The notes under the pieces: generated by a model | What the model was told of the DNA's origin: nothing | Databases searched by the model: none | What the model saw: the letters and a program-made list of their open reading frames with translations, nothing else | DNA from: Halarcobacter ebronensis | GTDB taxonomy: Bacteria; Campylobacterota; Campylobacteria; Campylobacterales; Arcobacteraceae | Direction: 5' to 3' | DNA length: 64,000 nt | Assembly: GCF_013201825.1 (NCBI RefSeq) | Contig: NZ_CP053836.1 | Location: 2,232,001 to 2,296,000, forward strand | Part shown: piece by piece, positions 37,012-46,551 of the stretch | Numbering within the stretch: position 1 is the stretch's first letter | How the letters are laid out: every line of letters begins with the position of its first letter | Program-made: the position numbers and the translations under genes

Positions 37012-37923
37012 GATATCACCTAAATTTAATCTCTTTCCTCTAATATAATCAACTGCATTTACTGCTTTTTTAGAGGGAGCTTGTATTATACCAATTGATA
37101 TTTTCCCTTTTTTGCATCCAACAACTATATGATTCTCTTCAAGGGCTAAAATCTCCCCTTTTTTGTTAGAAGAGGTGTTATCTAAAAGTTTTATATCTTT
37201 TATTTTAAGCTCAAATTCCAAAAATATCCCTGGCCAGAAAGAATATGCTTTATACTTTAAAAAAAGTTTTTTTGCATTTGAAAAATCAACTAATCCATCC
37301 TCTTTTTTTATCTTTTTACAAAAACTGACTTCTGCTTCATTTTGTTTTTTAGGTTCTATTTTTTCAAAATTATCTAGGGTTGTTATTGTTAGTTTTGCAG
37401 CAATTAAAGATAGAGCATCAAAAGCCTCTTTAACTTCCATTGTTGGAGTTATTTTTAAATATTGTAAAGCCAAAATATCGCCGCTATCAAGTCCCTCTTC
37501 CATAAGCATTGCAGTTACTCCTGTATACTCATCATCATTTAATAAAGACTCTTGTATTGGGCTAGCACCCCTATATTTTGGTAAAAGTGAAGCATGAAGA
37601 TTTATACAAGGTGCAATATCTAAAATCAGCTTTGGAAGGATTTGACCATAGGCAGCAACAACTATAAAATCAGGGTTTAAAGATTCTATTTGTTCAAAAG
37701 CTTCACTATTTCCTCTTAATTTTTCTGGCTGAAAAATAGGAATATCTATATTTTCATCCAAACAATATTGCTTTATATGAGGAGGTGTAATAAGCTGTTT
37801 TCTTCCTACTGGTTTATCTGGTTGGGTAAAAAGTCCTACAACATCATATTTGCTATTTAATAACTCTTTAAAAATCTCAGTAGCATAATCTGGTGTTCCC
37901 ATAAATAGGACTTTTTTATACAT
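37003..37923 (-). CDS. fmt: Methionyl-tRNA formyltransferase
   Basis: Fmt formylates initiator Met-tRNA using 10-formyl-THF. I place the start at the ATG at 37923 ([18 protein letters not shown], an AGGG site just upstream), giving 306 residues; a longer reading frame to 37965 would add 14 residues unlike the family. It has the formyl-transfer loop INLHASLLPKYRGASPIQ and the C-terminal domain (KAYSFWPGIFLEFELKI, KAVNAVDYIRGKRL). It overlaps proB by 8 bases. Confidence 0.95.
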   Translation of the reverse strand: MYKKVLFMGTPDYATEIFKELLNSKYDVVGLFTQPDKPVGRKQLITPPHIKQYCLDENIDIPIFQPEKLRGNSEAFEQIESLNPDFIVVAAYGQILPKLILDIAPCINLHASLLPKYRGASPIQESLLNDDEYTGVTAMLMEEGLDSGDILALQYLKITPTMEVKEAFDALSLIAAKLTITTLDNFEKIEPKKQNEAEVSFCKKIKKEDGLVDFSNAKKLFLKYKAYSFWPGIFLEFELKIKDIKLLDNTSSNKKGEILALEENHIVVGCKKGKISIGIIQAPSKKAVNAVDYIRGKRLNLGDILS

Positions 37924-38710
37924 CTTGTGCCCTAATATTTTCTTGTGGCACAAAATATGTTCCACTTGTATGTTTCTCTTCTATTAAAAAATCATAAACA
38001 TTTGTTAAATCAAATCCAGAGCTTAGATACATAGGAATTCCTCTTCTCATAACAAAATCTGCAGCTTTTAATTTTGTAACAATTCCACCTGTTGCAAACT
38101 CTGAGTTTGGAGTATGTTTCATATGAAGTTCTGAATCATCTATAAGTTCAACTGTTTTTCTCATTTTTGCATTAGGGTTTTCTCGAGGATTAGAGTCATA
38201 AAGTCCATCAATATCAGATAAAATAACCAATAAATCTGCACCAAAAAAGTATGCAGCACGTGCTGCTAATTGGTCATTATCTCCTATTAAAAGCTCTTGA
38301 TTTGCAATTACATCATTTTCATTTAGAATTGGAATAATATTATTTTCTAAAAGAATCTCCATTACGCCTCTTGCATTTCTTGATCTTCTTCTAGAGTCAA
38401 AATCCTCTTCTACAAGAAGCATTTGAGCACAAAAAAGTTCATGTTCCCTAAATCTTTTTTTGTAATATTTCATTAAAAGGGGTTGTCCAATTGCAGCTAA
38501 AGCTTGTCTATTTAAAACTTGAGTTTTGTCTAAATTCAATTTTGTATTACCAGCTGCAACTGCACCAGAACTTACTAAGATAACTTCGTAATCTTTCTCT
38601 TTTTTTAGTTTTGCTATTAAATCCACAAGATTATTTAATCTAGTAACAGCTAAGAGATTCTCTTCTCTTAAAACTGCACTTCCTACTTTGATAACCAATC
38701 TTTTTTTCAT
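37916..38710 (-). CDS. proB: Glutamate 5-kinase (without PUA domain)
   Basis: ProB phosphorylates glutamate in the first step of proline synthesis. The 264-residue amino acid kinase domain shows [51 protein letters not shown] and [12 protein letters not shown]. The C-terminal PUA domain of E. coli ProB is absent, which is normal for Campylobacterota. It overlaps obgE by 4 bases and fmt by 8. Confidence 0.95.
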   Translation of the reverse strand: MKKRLVIKVGSAVLREENLLAVTRLNNLVDLIAKLKKEKDYEVILVSSGAVAAGNTKLNLDKTQVLNRQALAAIGQPLLMKYYKKRFREHELFCAQMLLVEEDFDSRRRSRNARGVMEILLENNIIPILNENDVIANQELLIGDNDQLAARAAYFFGADLLVILSDIDGLYDSNPRENPNAKMRKTVELIDDSELHMKHTPNSEFATGGIVTKLKAADFVMRRGIPMYLSSGFDLTNVYDFLIEEKHTSGTYFVPQENIRAQDV

Positions 38711-39801
38711 TTTTTACCTTGAGATATTAAATCATAAAGTGCAAATGTTATTGCATTTGTATTAATATGTGTTACAGATGAGATAGGAAGAACAAAAAAT
38801 GGTTTATCTTCATCTAATTTACTGAAGGTTAAATCTTGAACAAAATATGGAAGAGTTTTATCAAATCCATACTCATTTGAAGAGCTACACTCTAAACCTA
38901 ATTCACTTATAAAACTTTTTATGTCACCTTCTAAATCTTCACCTAAATATGAATCCACTTTTGTTAAAGCAATTGCAAAATTTCTACCACTAAGCTCAGT
39001 TGAAAATTTTTTAAGCTCCTCTTTTAATACCTCATATTGATCTTTTATTGCTCTATAATTTGCAATATCTATAGTAAAAAGAAGTGTTTTTGTTCTCTCA
39101 ATATGTCTTAAGAACTCTAATCCTAAACCTTTTCCTTCACTAGCTCCATCAATAATCCCTGGAATATCTGCCATAACAAAAGAGTTAAACTCTCCAACTT
39201 CAACAACACCTAGTTTTGGAGTAATTGTTGTAAACTCATAGTTTGCAATCTCAGGAGTTGCATTTGATAAAGTAGATATAAGTGTTGATTTCCCAACATT
39301 TGGATAGCCAACTAAACCAACATCAGCAATTAACTTAAGCTCTAATCTTATCTCCAATTTTTGCCCTGGAAGTCCTGGTTGTGCATAAGTTGGTCTTTGA
39401 TTTCTAGAGTTTTTAAAGTGTGTATTTCCTAAACCACCTTTTCCACCCTCTAAAAGAACCTCTTTTTGTCCCTCTTCTAACATATCCAATAGAATCTCAC
39501 CACTATTCTCATCTATTATTTGAGTTCCTGGCGGTACAGATAAAATAAGTGGTTCAGCAGATTTTCCTGTTTTATTTCTTCCTTCTCCTGGTCTTCCGTT
39601 ATCAGCTTTTAAAATACTTCTACCCTTAAACCAAGATAGTGTGTCTGTATTATTATCTACAACAAATACTACATCTCCACCTTTTCCACCATCTCCACCA
39701 TCAGGTCCACCTTTTACGACAAACTTCTCTCTTCTAAAAGAGGCACAACCTTGTCCACCTTTTCCTGATGATATGGTAAATTTAACACTATCTACAAACA
39801 C
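38707..39801 (-). CDS. obgE: GTPase ObgE/CgtA
   Basis: This 364-residue ribosome-assembly and stress GTPase has a Gly-rich Obg fold (about 1-158; [19 protein letters not shown]) and a G domain with [12 protein letters not shown] (G1), [17 protein letters not shown] (G3) and ALTKVDSY (G4). It follows the L27 gene in the order found across bacteria, with the rpmA terminator between. Confidence 0.97.
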   Translation of the reverse strand: MFVDSVKFTISSGKGGQGCASFRREKFVVKGGPDGGDGGKGGDVVFVVDNNTDTLSWFKGRSILKADNGRPGEGRNKTGKSAEPLILSVPPGTQIIDENSGEILLDMLEEGQKEVLLEGGKGGLGNTHFKNSRNQRPTYAQPGLPGQKLEIRLELKLIADVGLVGYPNVGKSTLISTLSNATPEIANYEFTTITPKLGVVEVGEFNSFVMADIPGIIDGASEGKGLGLEFLRHIERTKTLLFTIDIANYRAIKDQYEVLKEELKKFSTELSGRNFAIALTKVDSYLGEDLEGDIKSFISELGLECSSSNEYGFDKTLPYFVQDLTFSKLDEDKPFFVLPISSVTHINTNAITFALYDLISQGKK

Positions 39802-39820
39802 AATTTTCTCCTAAACAAAA

Positions 39821-39851
39821 AAAGGGTGTAGGCAAAAGCTCTACACCCTTT
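39821..39851 (-). terminator. Terminator downstream of rplU-rpmA
   Basis: A perfect 11-base inverted repeat (AAAGGGTGTAG / CTACACCCTTT) with a 9-base loop and a T-run on the minus strand (39817-39823) lies 24 bases past the rpmA stop. Some read-through to obgE is expected. Confidence 0.88.
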
Positions 39852-39874
39852 GAAAATTAATAACCTAATAATAT

Positions 39875-40129
39875 TTACGAAGCGTAAACAGAAACTTTTT
39901 TTCTATTTTTATCTTTAACTTCGAATTTTACTACACCATCAATTAATGCATAAATAGTGTGGTCTTTACCAATTCCTACATTCTCTCCGCAGTGTACTTT
40001 AGTTCCTCTTTGTCTAATAATGATGTTTCCAGCTCTTACAACTTCTCCACCAAATTTTTTAACTCCAAGTCTTTTCCCAGCTGAGTCTCTGTTATTCTGT
40101 GTACTACCTTGACCTTTTTTGTGAGCCAT
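39875..40129 (-). CDS. rpmA: 50S ribosomal protein L27
   Basis: This 84-residue ribosomal protein starts [20 protein letters not shown], with the basic N-terminus that reaches the peptidyl-transfer centre. Then come [19 protein letters not shown] and [12 protein letters not shown]. There is no N-terminal extension needing Prp-type cleavage, unlike Firmicutes. It is 12 bases after rplU. Confidence 0.98.
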   Translation of the reverse strand: MAHKKGQGSTQNNRDSAGKRLGVKKFGGEVVRAGNIIIRQRGTKVHCGENVGIGKDHTIYALIDGVVKFEVKDKNRKKVSVYAS

Positions 40130-40141
40130 GACTATCTCCTC

Positions 40142-40459
40142 TTATGCTGCAATTTTAGTAATTCTAACTTTAGTGAAGCTTCTTCTGAAACCTCTTTTTA
40201 GTTTAGAATCTTTTCTTCTTCTTTTTTTGTAAATAATAACTTTTCTATCTCTATTTACACCAGTTCCATCTAAAACTACTTCAGCCTCAACTTTAGCAGC
40301 AGAAATAGCATCTCCAGTTTTTAACTCACCATCGTTAATTGCTAACACGTCAGTGATTTCAATTGTTTCTTTAGCAGCTTTTCCAGTATAATCAATATCT
40401 ACGATATCACCCTCGTGAACTTTATACTGTTTACCACCACACTTAATAATTGCGTACAT
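40142..40459 (-). CDS. rplU: 50S ribosomal protein L21
   Basis: This 105-residue 23S-binding protein has [18 protein letters not shown] at the start and the C-terminal [17 protein letters not shown] region. I place the start at the ATG at 40459, which has an AGAGGA site 8 bases upstream and matches the family N-terminus; an upstream ATG at 40483 would add 8 non-conserved residues and cover that site. Confidence 0.97.
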   Translation of the reverse strand: MYAIIKCGGKQYKVHEGDIVDIDYTGKAAKETIEITDVLAINDGELKTGDAISAAKVEAEVVLDGTGVNRDRKVIIYKKRRRKDSKLKRGFRRSFTKVRITKIAA

Positions 40460-40580
40460 TTTCCAATCCTCTAAATTTATCAATCTTTTAGTAACTATTT
40501 CATTTAACGGGACGGAATGTTATCCAATCTTAGTTTAAACTTTCTTTAAGCGAAATTAATTTTTAAGAAAACTTTAACAA

Positions 40581-40964
40581 TTATCTAAACTCAATTGGCA
40601 GTGCAATTGCATCAATAACTACCATTGATTTCATTGGTAATTCTTTCGCTGAAATGGTAGTTCTAGCTGGTTTGTGATCCCCAAATGCTTCTGCAAAAAG
40701 CACATTTACAATCCCAAAATCATCCATATTTTCTAAATATACATTTACTTTTATAACTTTGTCCATTGAACTTTGTGAATCTTCAAGTAAAATTTTTAAA
40801 TTTTCCAAAACTTGTCTTGTCTGTTTTTTAATATCCCTCTCTACTATTTGTCCATTTGCCATCAAAGGTATTTGAGCAGAAGTATATATAAACCCGTTTG
40901 CTCTTATAGCTTGTGAATAAGGACCAATTGCCTCTGGTAAGTTTTTACTCTCTAATAATTCCAT
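40581..40964 (-). CDS. ridA: RidA-family enamine/imine deaminase
   Basis: This 127-residue RidA/YjgF protein hydrolyses reactive 2-aminoacrylate-type imines. The pattern is complete: NLPEAIGPYSQAIRANGFIY, SAQIPL, the Arg in KPARTTISAKELPMKSMVVI, and the end IDAIALPIEF. It lies alone between rplU and dnaG. Confidence 0.94.
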   Translation of the reverse strand: MELLESKNLPEAIGPYSQAIRANGFIYTSAQIPLMANGQIVERDIKKQTRQVLENLKILLEDSQSSMDKVIKVNVYLENMDDFGIVNVLFAEAFGDHKPARTTISAKELPMKSMVVIDAIALPIEFR

Positions 40965-41111
40965 TTATTCTCCCTAAAAATCCCATTTTCAAAGGACCCA
41001 TTATTGTAATAATCTCTTTTAACAGTGGAAGTAAATTCCACTTAAAGAGTCAAACCCTAAAGGAAAGAACAAGTTCTTTCTTTCTTAAAGTAATAAATTT
41101 TACATAAAACA
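40965..41111. other. ridA-dnaG spacer with two hairpins
   Basis: The 147-base gap holds AGTGGAA-GTAAA-TTCCACT (41024-41042) and the palindrome GAAAGAAC-AA-GTTCTTTC (41063-41080). Neither has a clear T-run, so they may be a weak terminator of dnaG or mRNA-stabilising ends. No gene was seen. Confidence 0.4.
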
Positions 41112-42746
41112 TTATAAATTATAACTTACTAATTTTCCACTTCTTAATTGTCTTAAGCTATCTTGTATTTTTCTAAGGGATAGACTTTTTTCTTTCAAAC
41201 TTAACTTATCATCAAATTTTATATTTGACATCTTCTTTGTATAAAATTTTGTTAAAAATCTAAGCAATTGCTCTTGCAACTCTTCATTTGAGTAGTTTAA
41301 AATATGTTCATTTAATAAAATTCTATTTAAAGAGATATTATCTGGCTCATTTAGGCAAAGCAAAAATTCATTTTTATGAAACTCAAACATCTTTTCATCA
41401 ACAATATCCAAAATATTGTCAAGGGAATTTTTGTTCTCTAAAATATACTTTATAACAGATAACTCAGCAATATCGATTTTTGTTAAATTAACTTCAATCT
41501 TTCTACTTATATCAGTTGAAGTTTTAACAAAACTCTCTCTAATATTTAATTTTTGGGCAATATATCTCTTATATTCATCTTGGTAAATTACATTTAAAGT
41601 TTTAAGATAGTCATTTACTTCAATTAAAGCTTTTTGTTTCTGACTTGGGTCATTTATGCTATATTTTGAGATAATATAATCAATTGAAAAGGGAATAAAA
41701 GGTGCTGGATTTGCAAAGATTTCATTAAGCTCTTCAACTTTTCCATCTTTAACCATATCAGCTGGATCTTTTCCGTCACCAAAAATAACAACTCCACCTT
41801 CAAAATCACTTTGACTTAACATCACTGAAGCTTTAAAAGCAGCATTTAGTCCAGCTTTATCACCATCATAAGCAACTATTACTCTTGGTTCCCCTCGTCT
41901 TAAAAGAGGTAAATGCTCTTTTGTAAGAGCTGTTCCTAATGTTGCAACTGCTGAAGTAAAACCTGCTTGATGAAGCATAATTACATCTAAATATCCTTCT
42001 GTTACAATTATTCTATTTCTTTTGTAAATATTCTCTTTTGCAATGTTATAACCATATAAAAGTCTTGATTTATTAAAAACTTTTGTTTGTGGAGAGTTTA
42101 CATATTTTGCATTGTGACCTGTAATTGTTCTACCACCAAATCCAACAATCTTTCCACTAATAGAATAAATAGGAAAAGTTATTCTTTCAATAAATCTTGA
42201 ATACAAACCATTCTGTCCTGTATCAATTATTCCTAACTCTTTTGCTTCTGCCAGATTGTAAAAATTGCTCTTTAGAAAGTTGATTGTATCATGGGAAGCA
42301 GGAGCATAACCTATCTCAAATTTTTCAATTGAAAACTCAGAAATTCCCCTTGAAATAATATAATCTTTTGCTGTTTTATTGCCAACAAAAAGCTTTTGAT
42401 AATATTTATTAACCTCTTCTAATATTTTAAAATCTTGTTTTTTTTGATTTGTATTTTCATAGTTTAGATTTACATTGTACATAGAGGCTAATTTTTCTAA
42501 AGTCTCAGGATAAGAGAGTTTTTCATACTCCATCACAAACTTTATAGCATCTCCTCCAACTCCACAACCAAAACAGTGATATATCTGTTTTTGTGGACTT
42601 ACAACAAAAGAGGGGGTATCTTCCCCATGAAAAGGGCAACATGCCTTAAAATTTGCACCTGCCTTTTTAAGTTCTATAAATTGGGAAACTACATCTACAA
42701 TATCAAGATGATTTTTGAGATTTTCTATTGAGTCTTTGTTTATCAT
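41112..42746 (-). CDS. dnaG: DNA primase
   Basis: This 544-residue primase makes RNA primers at the fork. It has an N-terminal CHC2 zinc-binding domain (CCPFHGEDTPSF and YHCFGCGVGGD), the catalytic core with GRTITGHNAKYVNSPQTK, the TOPRIM Glu in IIVTEGYLDVIML and Asp motif VAYDGDKAG, and a C-terminal DnaB-binding region (about 400-544). It is a little shorter than E. coli DnaG. It is divergent from the TPR gene at 42807. Confidence 0.97.
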   Translation of the reverse strand: MINKDSIENLKNHLDIVDVVSQFIELKKAGANFKACCPFHGEDTPSFVVSPQKQIYHCFGCGVGGDAIKFVMEYEKLSYPETLEKLASMYNVNLNYENTNQKKQDFKILEEVNKYYQKLFVGNKTAKDYIISRGISEFSIEKFEIGYAPASHDTINFLKSNFYNLAEAKELGIIDTGQNGLYSRFIERITFPIYSISGKIVGFGGRTITGHNAKYVNSPQTKVFNKSRLLYGYNIAKENIYKRNRIIVTEGYLDVIMLHQAGFTSAVATLGTALTKEHLPLLRRGEPRVIVAYDGDKAGLNAAFKASVMLSQSDFEGGVVIFGDGKDPADMVKDGKVEELNEIFANPAPFIPFSIDYIISKYSINDPSQKQKALIEVNDYLKTLNVIYQDEYKRYIAQKLNIRESFVKTSTDISRKIEVNLTKIDIAELSVIKYILENKNSLDNILDIVDEKMFEFHKNEFLLCLNEPDNISLNRILLNEHILNYSNEELQEQLLRFLTKFYTKKMSNIKFDDKLSLKEKSLSLRKIQDSLRQLRSGKLVSYNL

Positions 42747-42806
42747 TTGGTGATTATATCTAAATTATGTTATATTATCTTCTTAAATTAAAGAAGAAGG
42801 TTTTCC

Positions 42807-43856
42807 TTGGATGGTTTGATACTAGAGTACAGAGATCCACTTTTTGGTATCATTGTATTTTTTACTCTTATCTTTATTATTTCATTTTTAACATACTCAT
42901 TTTCACTATACAAAGAGAATCGTGCAAGAGAAGATTATAGAAAACTTCTAAAAAGATTTGAAATAGGAAAATTAAAAGAAGAGGATTATGTACATCTATA
43001 TAAAACATATAATCTTCCCTTTGACTCTATTATTTTATTAGCTTCAACATTTTTACATAAGGGGCATTATAATAAAGCCATTTCAGTCTATTTAACTCTT
43101 TTAGAACATGTAACTGATAGAGTGAAAAAAGAGGAACTTTTGGAGCTTTTGGGTACTACTTATTTTAGAAGTGGTTTTATGCAAAGATCAAAAGAGATTT
43201 TTCTAAAAATTTTAAAATTCTCCCCAAGAAATGTAAAAGCTCTAAACTATCTTTTAATTATTAATGAAAAACTAAAAGATTACCAAAGTGCAAAAGATAT
43301 TATTGAATCTCTTGAAGAGGTTGGCTCAGATATATCAAAAGAGAGAATATATATAAATACCCTTTCAATCATAAATGATCCAATAGAATCCTTTGAAAAA
43401 AAGAGTGAAAAACTATATATGATTTTTAAAGAAAACCCAGAAGTTCAAAGGGTTATTGTTCAATTTTATTTACAATTTAATAAAAAATTTTTCTGGGAGC
43501 ACGTTGAAGAGTTTGATTTTAAAAATCTAATAGATTTAATGTGGTACTTAAATTTTGATGATATCGATTTTGATAAAGTTGCACAAATAAAGTTATTAAA
43601 TGAACTTTACAATGCAAAAGGTTATCTAAAAACCATAAGACATAGTGATGATTTTGTTTTTGATATTCTTATAGCCTTAAATGCCCATGAACATAAAATT
43701 CCTGCAACAATAGATTTTGAATTTATTTGCAGTTCTTGTAAACAGATACACCCAATATTTGATACAAGATGCCCCCATTGTCATAGTATTATGACATTAA
43801 AAACAAAATATAATTTAGTAAAGAGTTTAAATGAAACAAATCAATCTCTACAGTGA
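42807..43856 (+). CDS. LapB/YciM-like TPR protein with zinc ribbon
   Basis: This 349-residue protein has an N-terminal membrane anchor (about 13-33; FGIIVFFTLIFIISFLTYSF), TPR-like helices (about 55-290; NKAISVYLTLLEHVTDRVKK, RSKEIFLKILKFSPRNVKAL) and a C-terminal rubredoxin-like metal-binding segment with CSSC and CPHC. The whole design matches E. coli LapB (YciM), which controls LPS synthesis through LpxC turnover. Its 3' end overlaps rnhA by 26 bases. The function is inferred from architecture and it could be a related TPR regulator. Confidence 0.75.
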   Translation: MDGLILEYRDPLFGIIVFFTLIFIISFLTYSFSLYKENRAREDYRKLLKRFEIGKLKEEDYVHLYKTYNLPFDSIILLASTFLHKGHYNKAISVYLTLLEHVTDRVKKEELLELLGTTYFRSGFMQRSKEIFLKILKFSPRNVKALNYLLIINEKLKDYQSAKDIIESLEEVGSDISKERIYINTLSIINDPIESFEKKSEKLYMIFKENPEVQRVIVQFYLQFNKKFFWEHVEEFDFKNLIDLMWYLNFDDIDFDKVAQIKLLNELYNAKGYLKTIRHSDDFVFDILIALNAHEHKIPATIDFEFICSSCKQIHPIFDTRCPHCHSIMTLKTKYNLVKSLNETNQSLQ

Positions 43857-44271
43857 TGGTTCCTCTTTAGGAAACCCTGGACCTGGCGGTTGGGGAACAA
43901 TCCTAGAGTATAATGGAAAAGAGAGAGAACTTTGTGGAGGCTTGGAGTTAACCACAAACAATCAAATGGAATTAAAAGGAGTTATAGAGGGTCTTAAAGC
44001 TTTAAAAGAACCTTGTGATGTAAATATTATCTCTGATTCAACTTATGTTGTAAAAGGTATAAATGAATGGTTAGAGGGATGGATTAGAAATAACTGGAGA
44101 ACTTCTACAAAAAAACCAGTAAAAAATATTGAACTCTGGCAAGAATATGTTGAAGTTTCAAAACCACATAAAATAGTAGCAACTTGGATAAAAGGACATG
44201 CTGGACATGAGCATAATGAAAGATGTGATATACTTGCACGAACTTTTGCAGAAAAATTAAAGGGAGAATAA
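43831..44271 (+). CDS. rnhA: Ribonuclease HI
   Basis: This 146-residue enzyme removes RNA from RNA:DNA hybrids. All catalytic carboxylates are visible: Asp in [18 protein letters not shown], Glu in [12 protein letters not shown], Asp in [11 protein letters not shown] and Asp in NERCDILAR, with the His in GHAGHEHN. It overlaps the TPR gene by 26 bases and is one base from rnc. Confidence 0.97.
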   Translation: MKQINLYSDGSSLGNPGPGGWGTILEYNGKERELCGGLELTTNNQMELKGVIEGLKALKEPCDVNIISDSTYVVKGINEWLEGWIRNNWRTSTKKPVKNIELWQEYVEVSKPHKIVATWIKGHAGHEHNERCDILARTFAEKLKGE

Positions 44272-44272
44272 A

Positions 44273-44956
44273 ATGACAGACTACACGCAACTAGAAAAGT
44301 GTTTGGATTATCAGTTTAAAAACAAAGATCTGATAATCGAAGCACTTACACATAAAAGTTATAAGAAGCCTTATAACAACGAACGATTAGAGTTTTTAGG
44401 AGATGCAGTTTTAAACTTAATTGTTGGAGAGTATCTATATAAAAAATTTCCAAACTCAAATGAGGGAGATTTATCTAAAATAAGAGCAAGTTTGGTAAAT
44501 GAAACAGGTTTTACAAAACTAGCCAAAGAGATAAAACTAGGTGAATATATCTTTATTTCAAATGCTGAGGAGAGAAATAAAGGAAGAAGCAAAGCCTCGA
44601 TTTTATCGGATGCTTTTGAGGCAATTATGGGTGCAATCTATTTAGAATCTGGACTTGAAACACTAAAACCAATAATTCTACAACTATTAGAAAACTCATA
44701 TGACAAAATTAATTTAGATGTTCTTTTTAGTGATTATAAAACTGCTTTACAAGAGATAACTCAGGCTGAATTTGGCTCAATTCCTGAATATAAAATAGAA
44801 GGTTCATATGGTCCAGATCATAAAAAAGAGTTTGAAGTATCTATTTGGATAGATGGAAAAACTTATGGAAAAGCAATAGGAAAAAGCAAAAAATTGGCTC
44901 AACAAGCAGTAGCAAAAATTGCAATTGATATATTAAAAGGGAAAACAAATGAATAG
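44273..44956 (+). CDS. rnc: Ribonuclease III
   Basis: This 227-residue dsRNA endonuclease has the signature [20 protein letters not shown], the second catalytic region [14 protein letters not shown] and a C-terminal dsRNA-binding domain (about 152-225; [40 protein letters not shown]). The rnhA-rnc-aroC order is typical for Campylobacterota. It overlaps aroC by 8 bases. Confidence 0.97.
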   Translation: MTDYTQLEKCLDYQFKNKDLIIEALTHKSYKKPYNNERLEFLGDAVLNLIVGEYLYKKFPNSNEGDLSKIRASLVNETGFTKLAKEIKLGEYIFISNAEERNKGRSKASILSDAFEAIMGAIYLESGLETLKPIILQLLENSYDKINLDVLFSDYKTALQEITQAEFGSIPEYKIEGSYGPDHKKEFEVSIWIDGKTYGKAIGKSKKLAQQAVAKIAIDILKGKTNE

Positions 44957-46022
44957 CTTTGGGCAAAAGTTTAAATTTACCACATTTGGAGAGAGCCACG
45001 GAAAAGCTTTGGGATGCATTGTTGACGGAGTTCCAGCTGGAATAAAAGTTGATGAAAGTTTTATTCAAAGTGAAATGGATAGAAGAAAACCTGGACAAAA
45101 TGCTTTTGCAACAGCAAGAAGTGAAGGTGATAGAGTTGAAATATTAAGTGGAGTTTTTGAAGGGCTAACAACAGGAACGCCAATATCAATGGTAATTTTT
45201 AATGAAAACCAAAAAAGCAAAGATTACACAAATGTAAAAGACCTTTTTAGACCTGGACATGCTGATTTTACCTATTTTCATAAATATGGAATCAGAGATT
45301 ATAGAGGTGGAGGAAGAAGCAGTGCGAGAGAAACTGCAGCAAGAGTTGCAGCAGGAGCTATTGCAAAACTTTTATTAAAAGAGCTAAACATTGAAGTTTT
45401 AAGTGGTATTTGTGAAATCGATGGGATAAAAGGAAGTAAAGCTGATTTTGAGTTTGCAAAAACTTCTGAAATTTTTTCACTGGATAAAGATAAAGAGGAG
45501 TTTCAAAAAGAGGCTATTTTGAATGCCAAAAAAGAGCATAACTCTGTTGGAGGTGTAGCTTTAGTAAAAGTAAAAAATGCCCCAAAAGGATTGGGTGAAC
45601 CACTATATTATAAACTTGATTCACAAATTGCAAATGCTATGATGAGTATAAATGCAGTAAAAGGGATTGAAATTGGAGATGGCTTTGAAAGCGTAAGTAA
45701 AAAAGGCTCTGAAAACAATGATGAGATAAGAAGTTTTGGATTTAAGTCAAACCACAGTGGTGGAATCTTAGGTGGTATCTCAAATGGTGATGAGATAGAT
45801 ATAAAAGTATATTTTAAACCAACACCATCAATTTTTATAAAACAAGAAACAATTGACATAAACAATAATGAAGTTGAATGTGAACTAAAAGGTAGACACG
45901 ACCCTTGTGTTGCGATTAGAGGAAGTGTGGTTGCTGAATCTATGATGGCTTTAGTTATTGCAGATATGTTGTTATTAAATATGAGTAGTAAAATCGAAAA
46001 TATTAAAAAAGTATATATCTAA
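44949..46022 (+). CDS. aroC: Chorismate synthase
   Basis: This 357-residue FMN-dependent enzyme makes chorismate from EPSP, the last shared step to aromatic amino acids. Signatures: [39 protein letters not shown] and [20 protein letters not shown]. It closes the TPR-rnhA-rnc-aroC unit and is followed by a strong terminator. Confidence 0.97.
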   Translation: MNSFGQKFKFTTFGESHGKALGCIVDGVPAGIKVDESFIQSEMDRRKPGQNAFATARSEGDRVEILSGVFEGLTTGTPISMVIFNENQKSKDYTNVKDLFRPGHADFTYFHKYGIRDYRGGGRSSARETAARVAAGAIAKLLLKELNIEVLSGICEIDGIKGSKADFEFAKTSEIFSLDKDKEEFQKEAILNAKKEHNSVGGVALVKVKNAPKGLGEPLYYKLDSQIANAMMSINAVKGIEIGDGFESVSKKGSENNDEIRSFGFKSNHSGGILGGISNGDEIDIKVYFKPTPSIFIKQETIDINNNEVECELKGRHDPCVAIRGSVVAESMMALVIADMLLLNMSSKIENIKKVYI

Positions 46023-46097
46023 AAATTTTTTAATTGTTCTAAAGATTTTTTTGGCAATAATAAATTTTCCTTTACTTTGGTCAAGTTAAAAGGATTT

Positions 46098-46125
46098 AAG
46101 CGAAGCTTTAGCTTCGCTTTTTTTT
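46098..46125 (+). terminator. Terminator downstream of aroC
   Basis: The perfect 9-base stem AAGCGAAGC-TTTA-GCTTCGCTT runs straight into a T-run, 75 bases after the aroC stop. It is a classical intrinsic terminator. Confidence 0.93.
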
Positions 46126-46128
46126 ATT

Positions 46129-46482
46129 ATGCTAGGGGGATTTTTGATATTTGAGTTTATAATCTACTTTTTAGCAGCACTTTTTGAAATATTTGGTTGC
46201 TATAGCTTTTGGATGGTATTTAAACTTCAAAAAACTACTTTATGGCTTTTACCAGGATTTATTTCACTTATACTATTTGCCTACTTATTGACTAAAATAA
46301 ACCTTGAATTTGCAGGAAGAGCCTATGCTGTATATGGTGGCATATATATAATTTCTTCTCTTTTTTGGCTATTTACAATTGAAAAACAGAATTTTAATAA
46401 ATGGGATATTATTGGCTCAATCGTTGTTTTTGCTGGTATTTTAATAATTCTACTTGGAAATCAAAAATTTATAAAAATTTAG
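46129..46482 (+). CDS. YnfA-family small membrane protein
   Basis: This UPF0060/YnfA protein of up to 117 residues has four membrane helices: FIIYFLAALFEIFGCYSFWM, LLPGFISLILFAYLL, AYAVYGGIYIISSLFWLFTI and IIGSIVVFAGILIILLG. The LEFAGRAYAVYGGIYI core is the family mark. It resembles SMR-type small exporters, but its function is unknown. The ATG at 46129 lies inside the aroC terminator tail with no ribosome site before it; the TTG at 46144 follows AGGGGGA and gives 112 residues, closer to the usual length, so it may be the true start. Confidence 0.85.
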   Translation: MLGGFLIFEFIIYFLAALFEIFGCYSFWMVFKLQKTTLWLLPGFISLILFAYLLTKINLEFAGRAYAVYGGIYIISSLFWLFTIEKQNFNKWDIIGSIVVFAGILIILLGNQKFIKI

Positions 46483-46529
46483 TAATTATTAAAACAATAT
46501 AGCATAAATATTGGAATGTCACTTTAAAA

Positions 46530-46551
46530 AGTCCCCTTAACTTAAGGGACT
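46530..46551. terminator. Bidirectional terminator between ynfA and MFS gene
   Basis: GTCCC (46531-46535) pairs with GGGAC (46546-46550), extended by TTAA/TTAA around a small bulge, with A/T-runs on both sides. It contains the stop codon of the minus-strand MFS gene. Confidence 0.7.

Noticed and set aside
37924-37965. Longer start for fmt (14 extra residues)
   Set aside because: The extension lies within proB, lacks family similarity, and the inner ATG has its own AGGG site and matches the conserved N-terminus.
41063-41080. GAAAGAAC-AA-GTTCTTTC palindrome as a regulator site
   Set aside because: It sits downstream of dnaG with no promoter it could control clearly; a 3'-end hairpin is simpler.
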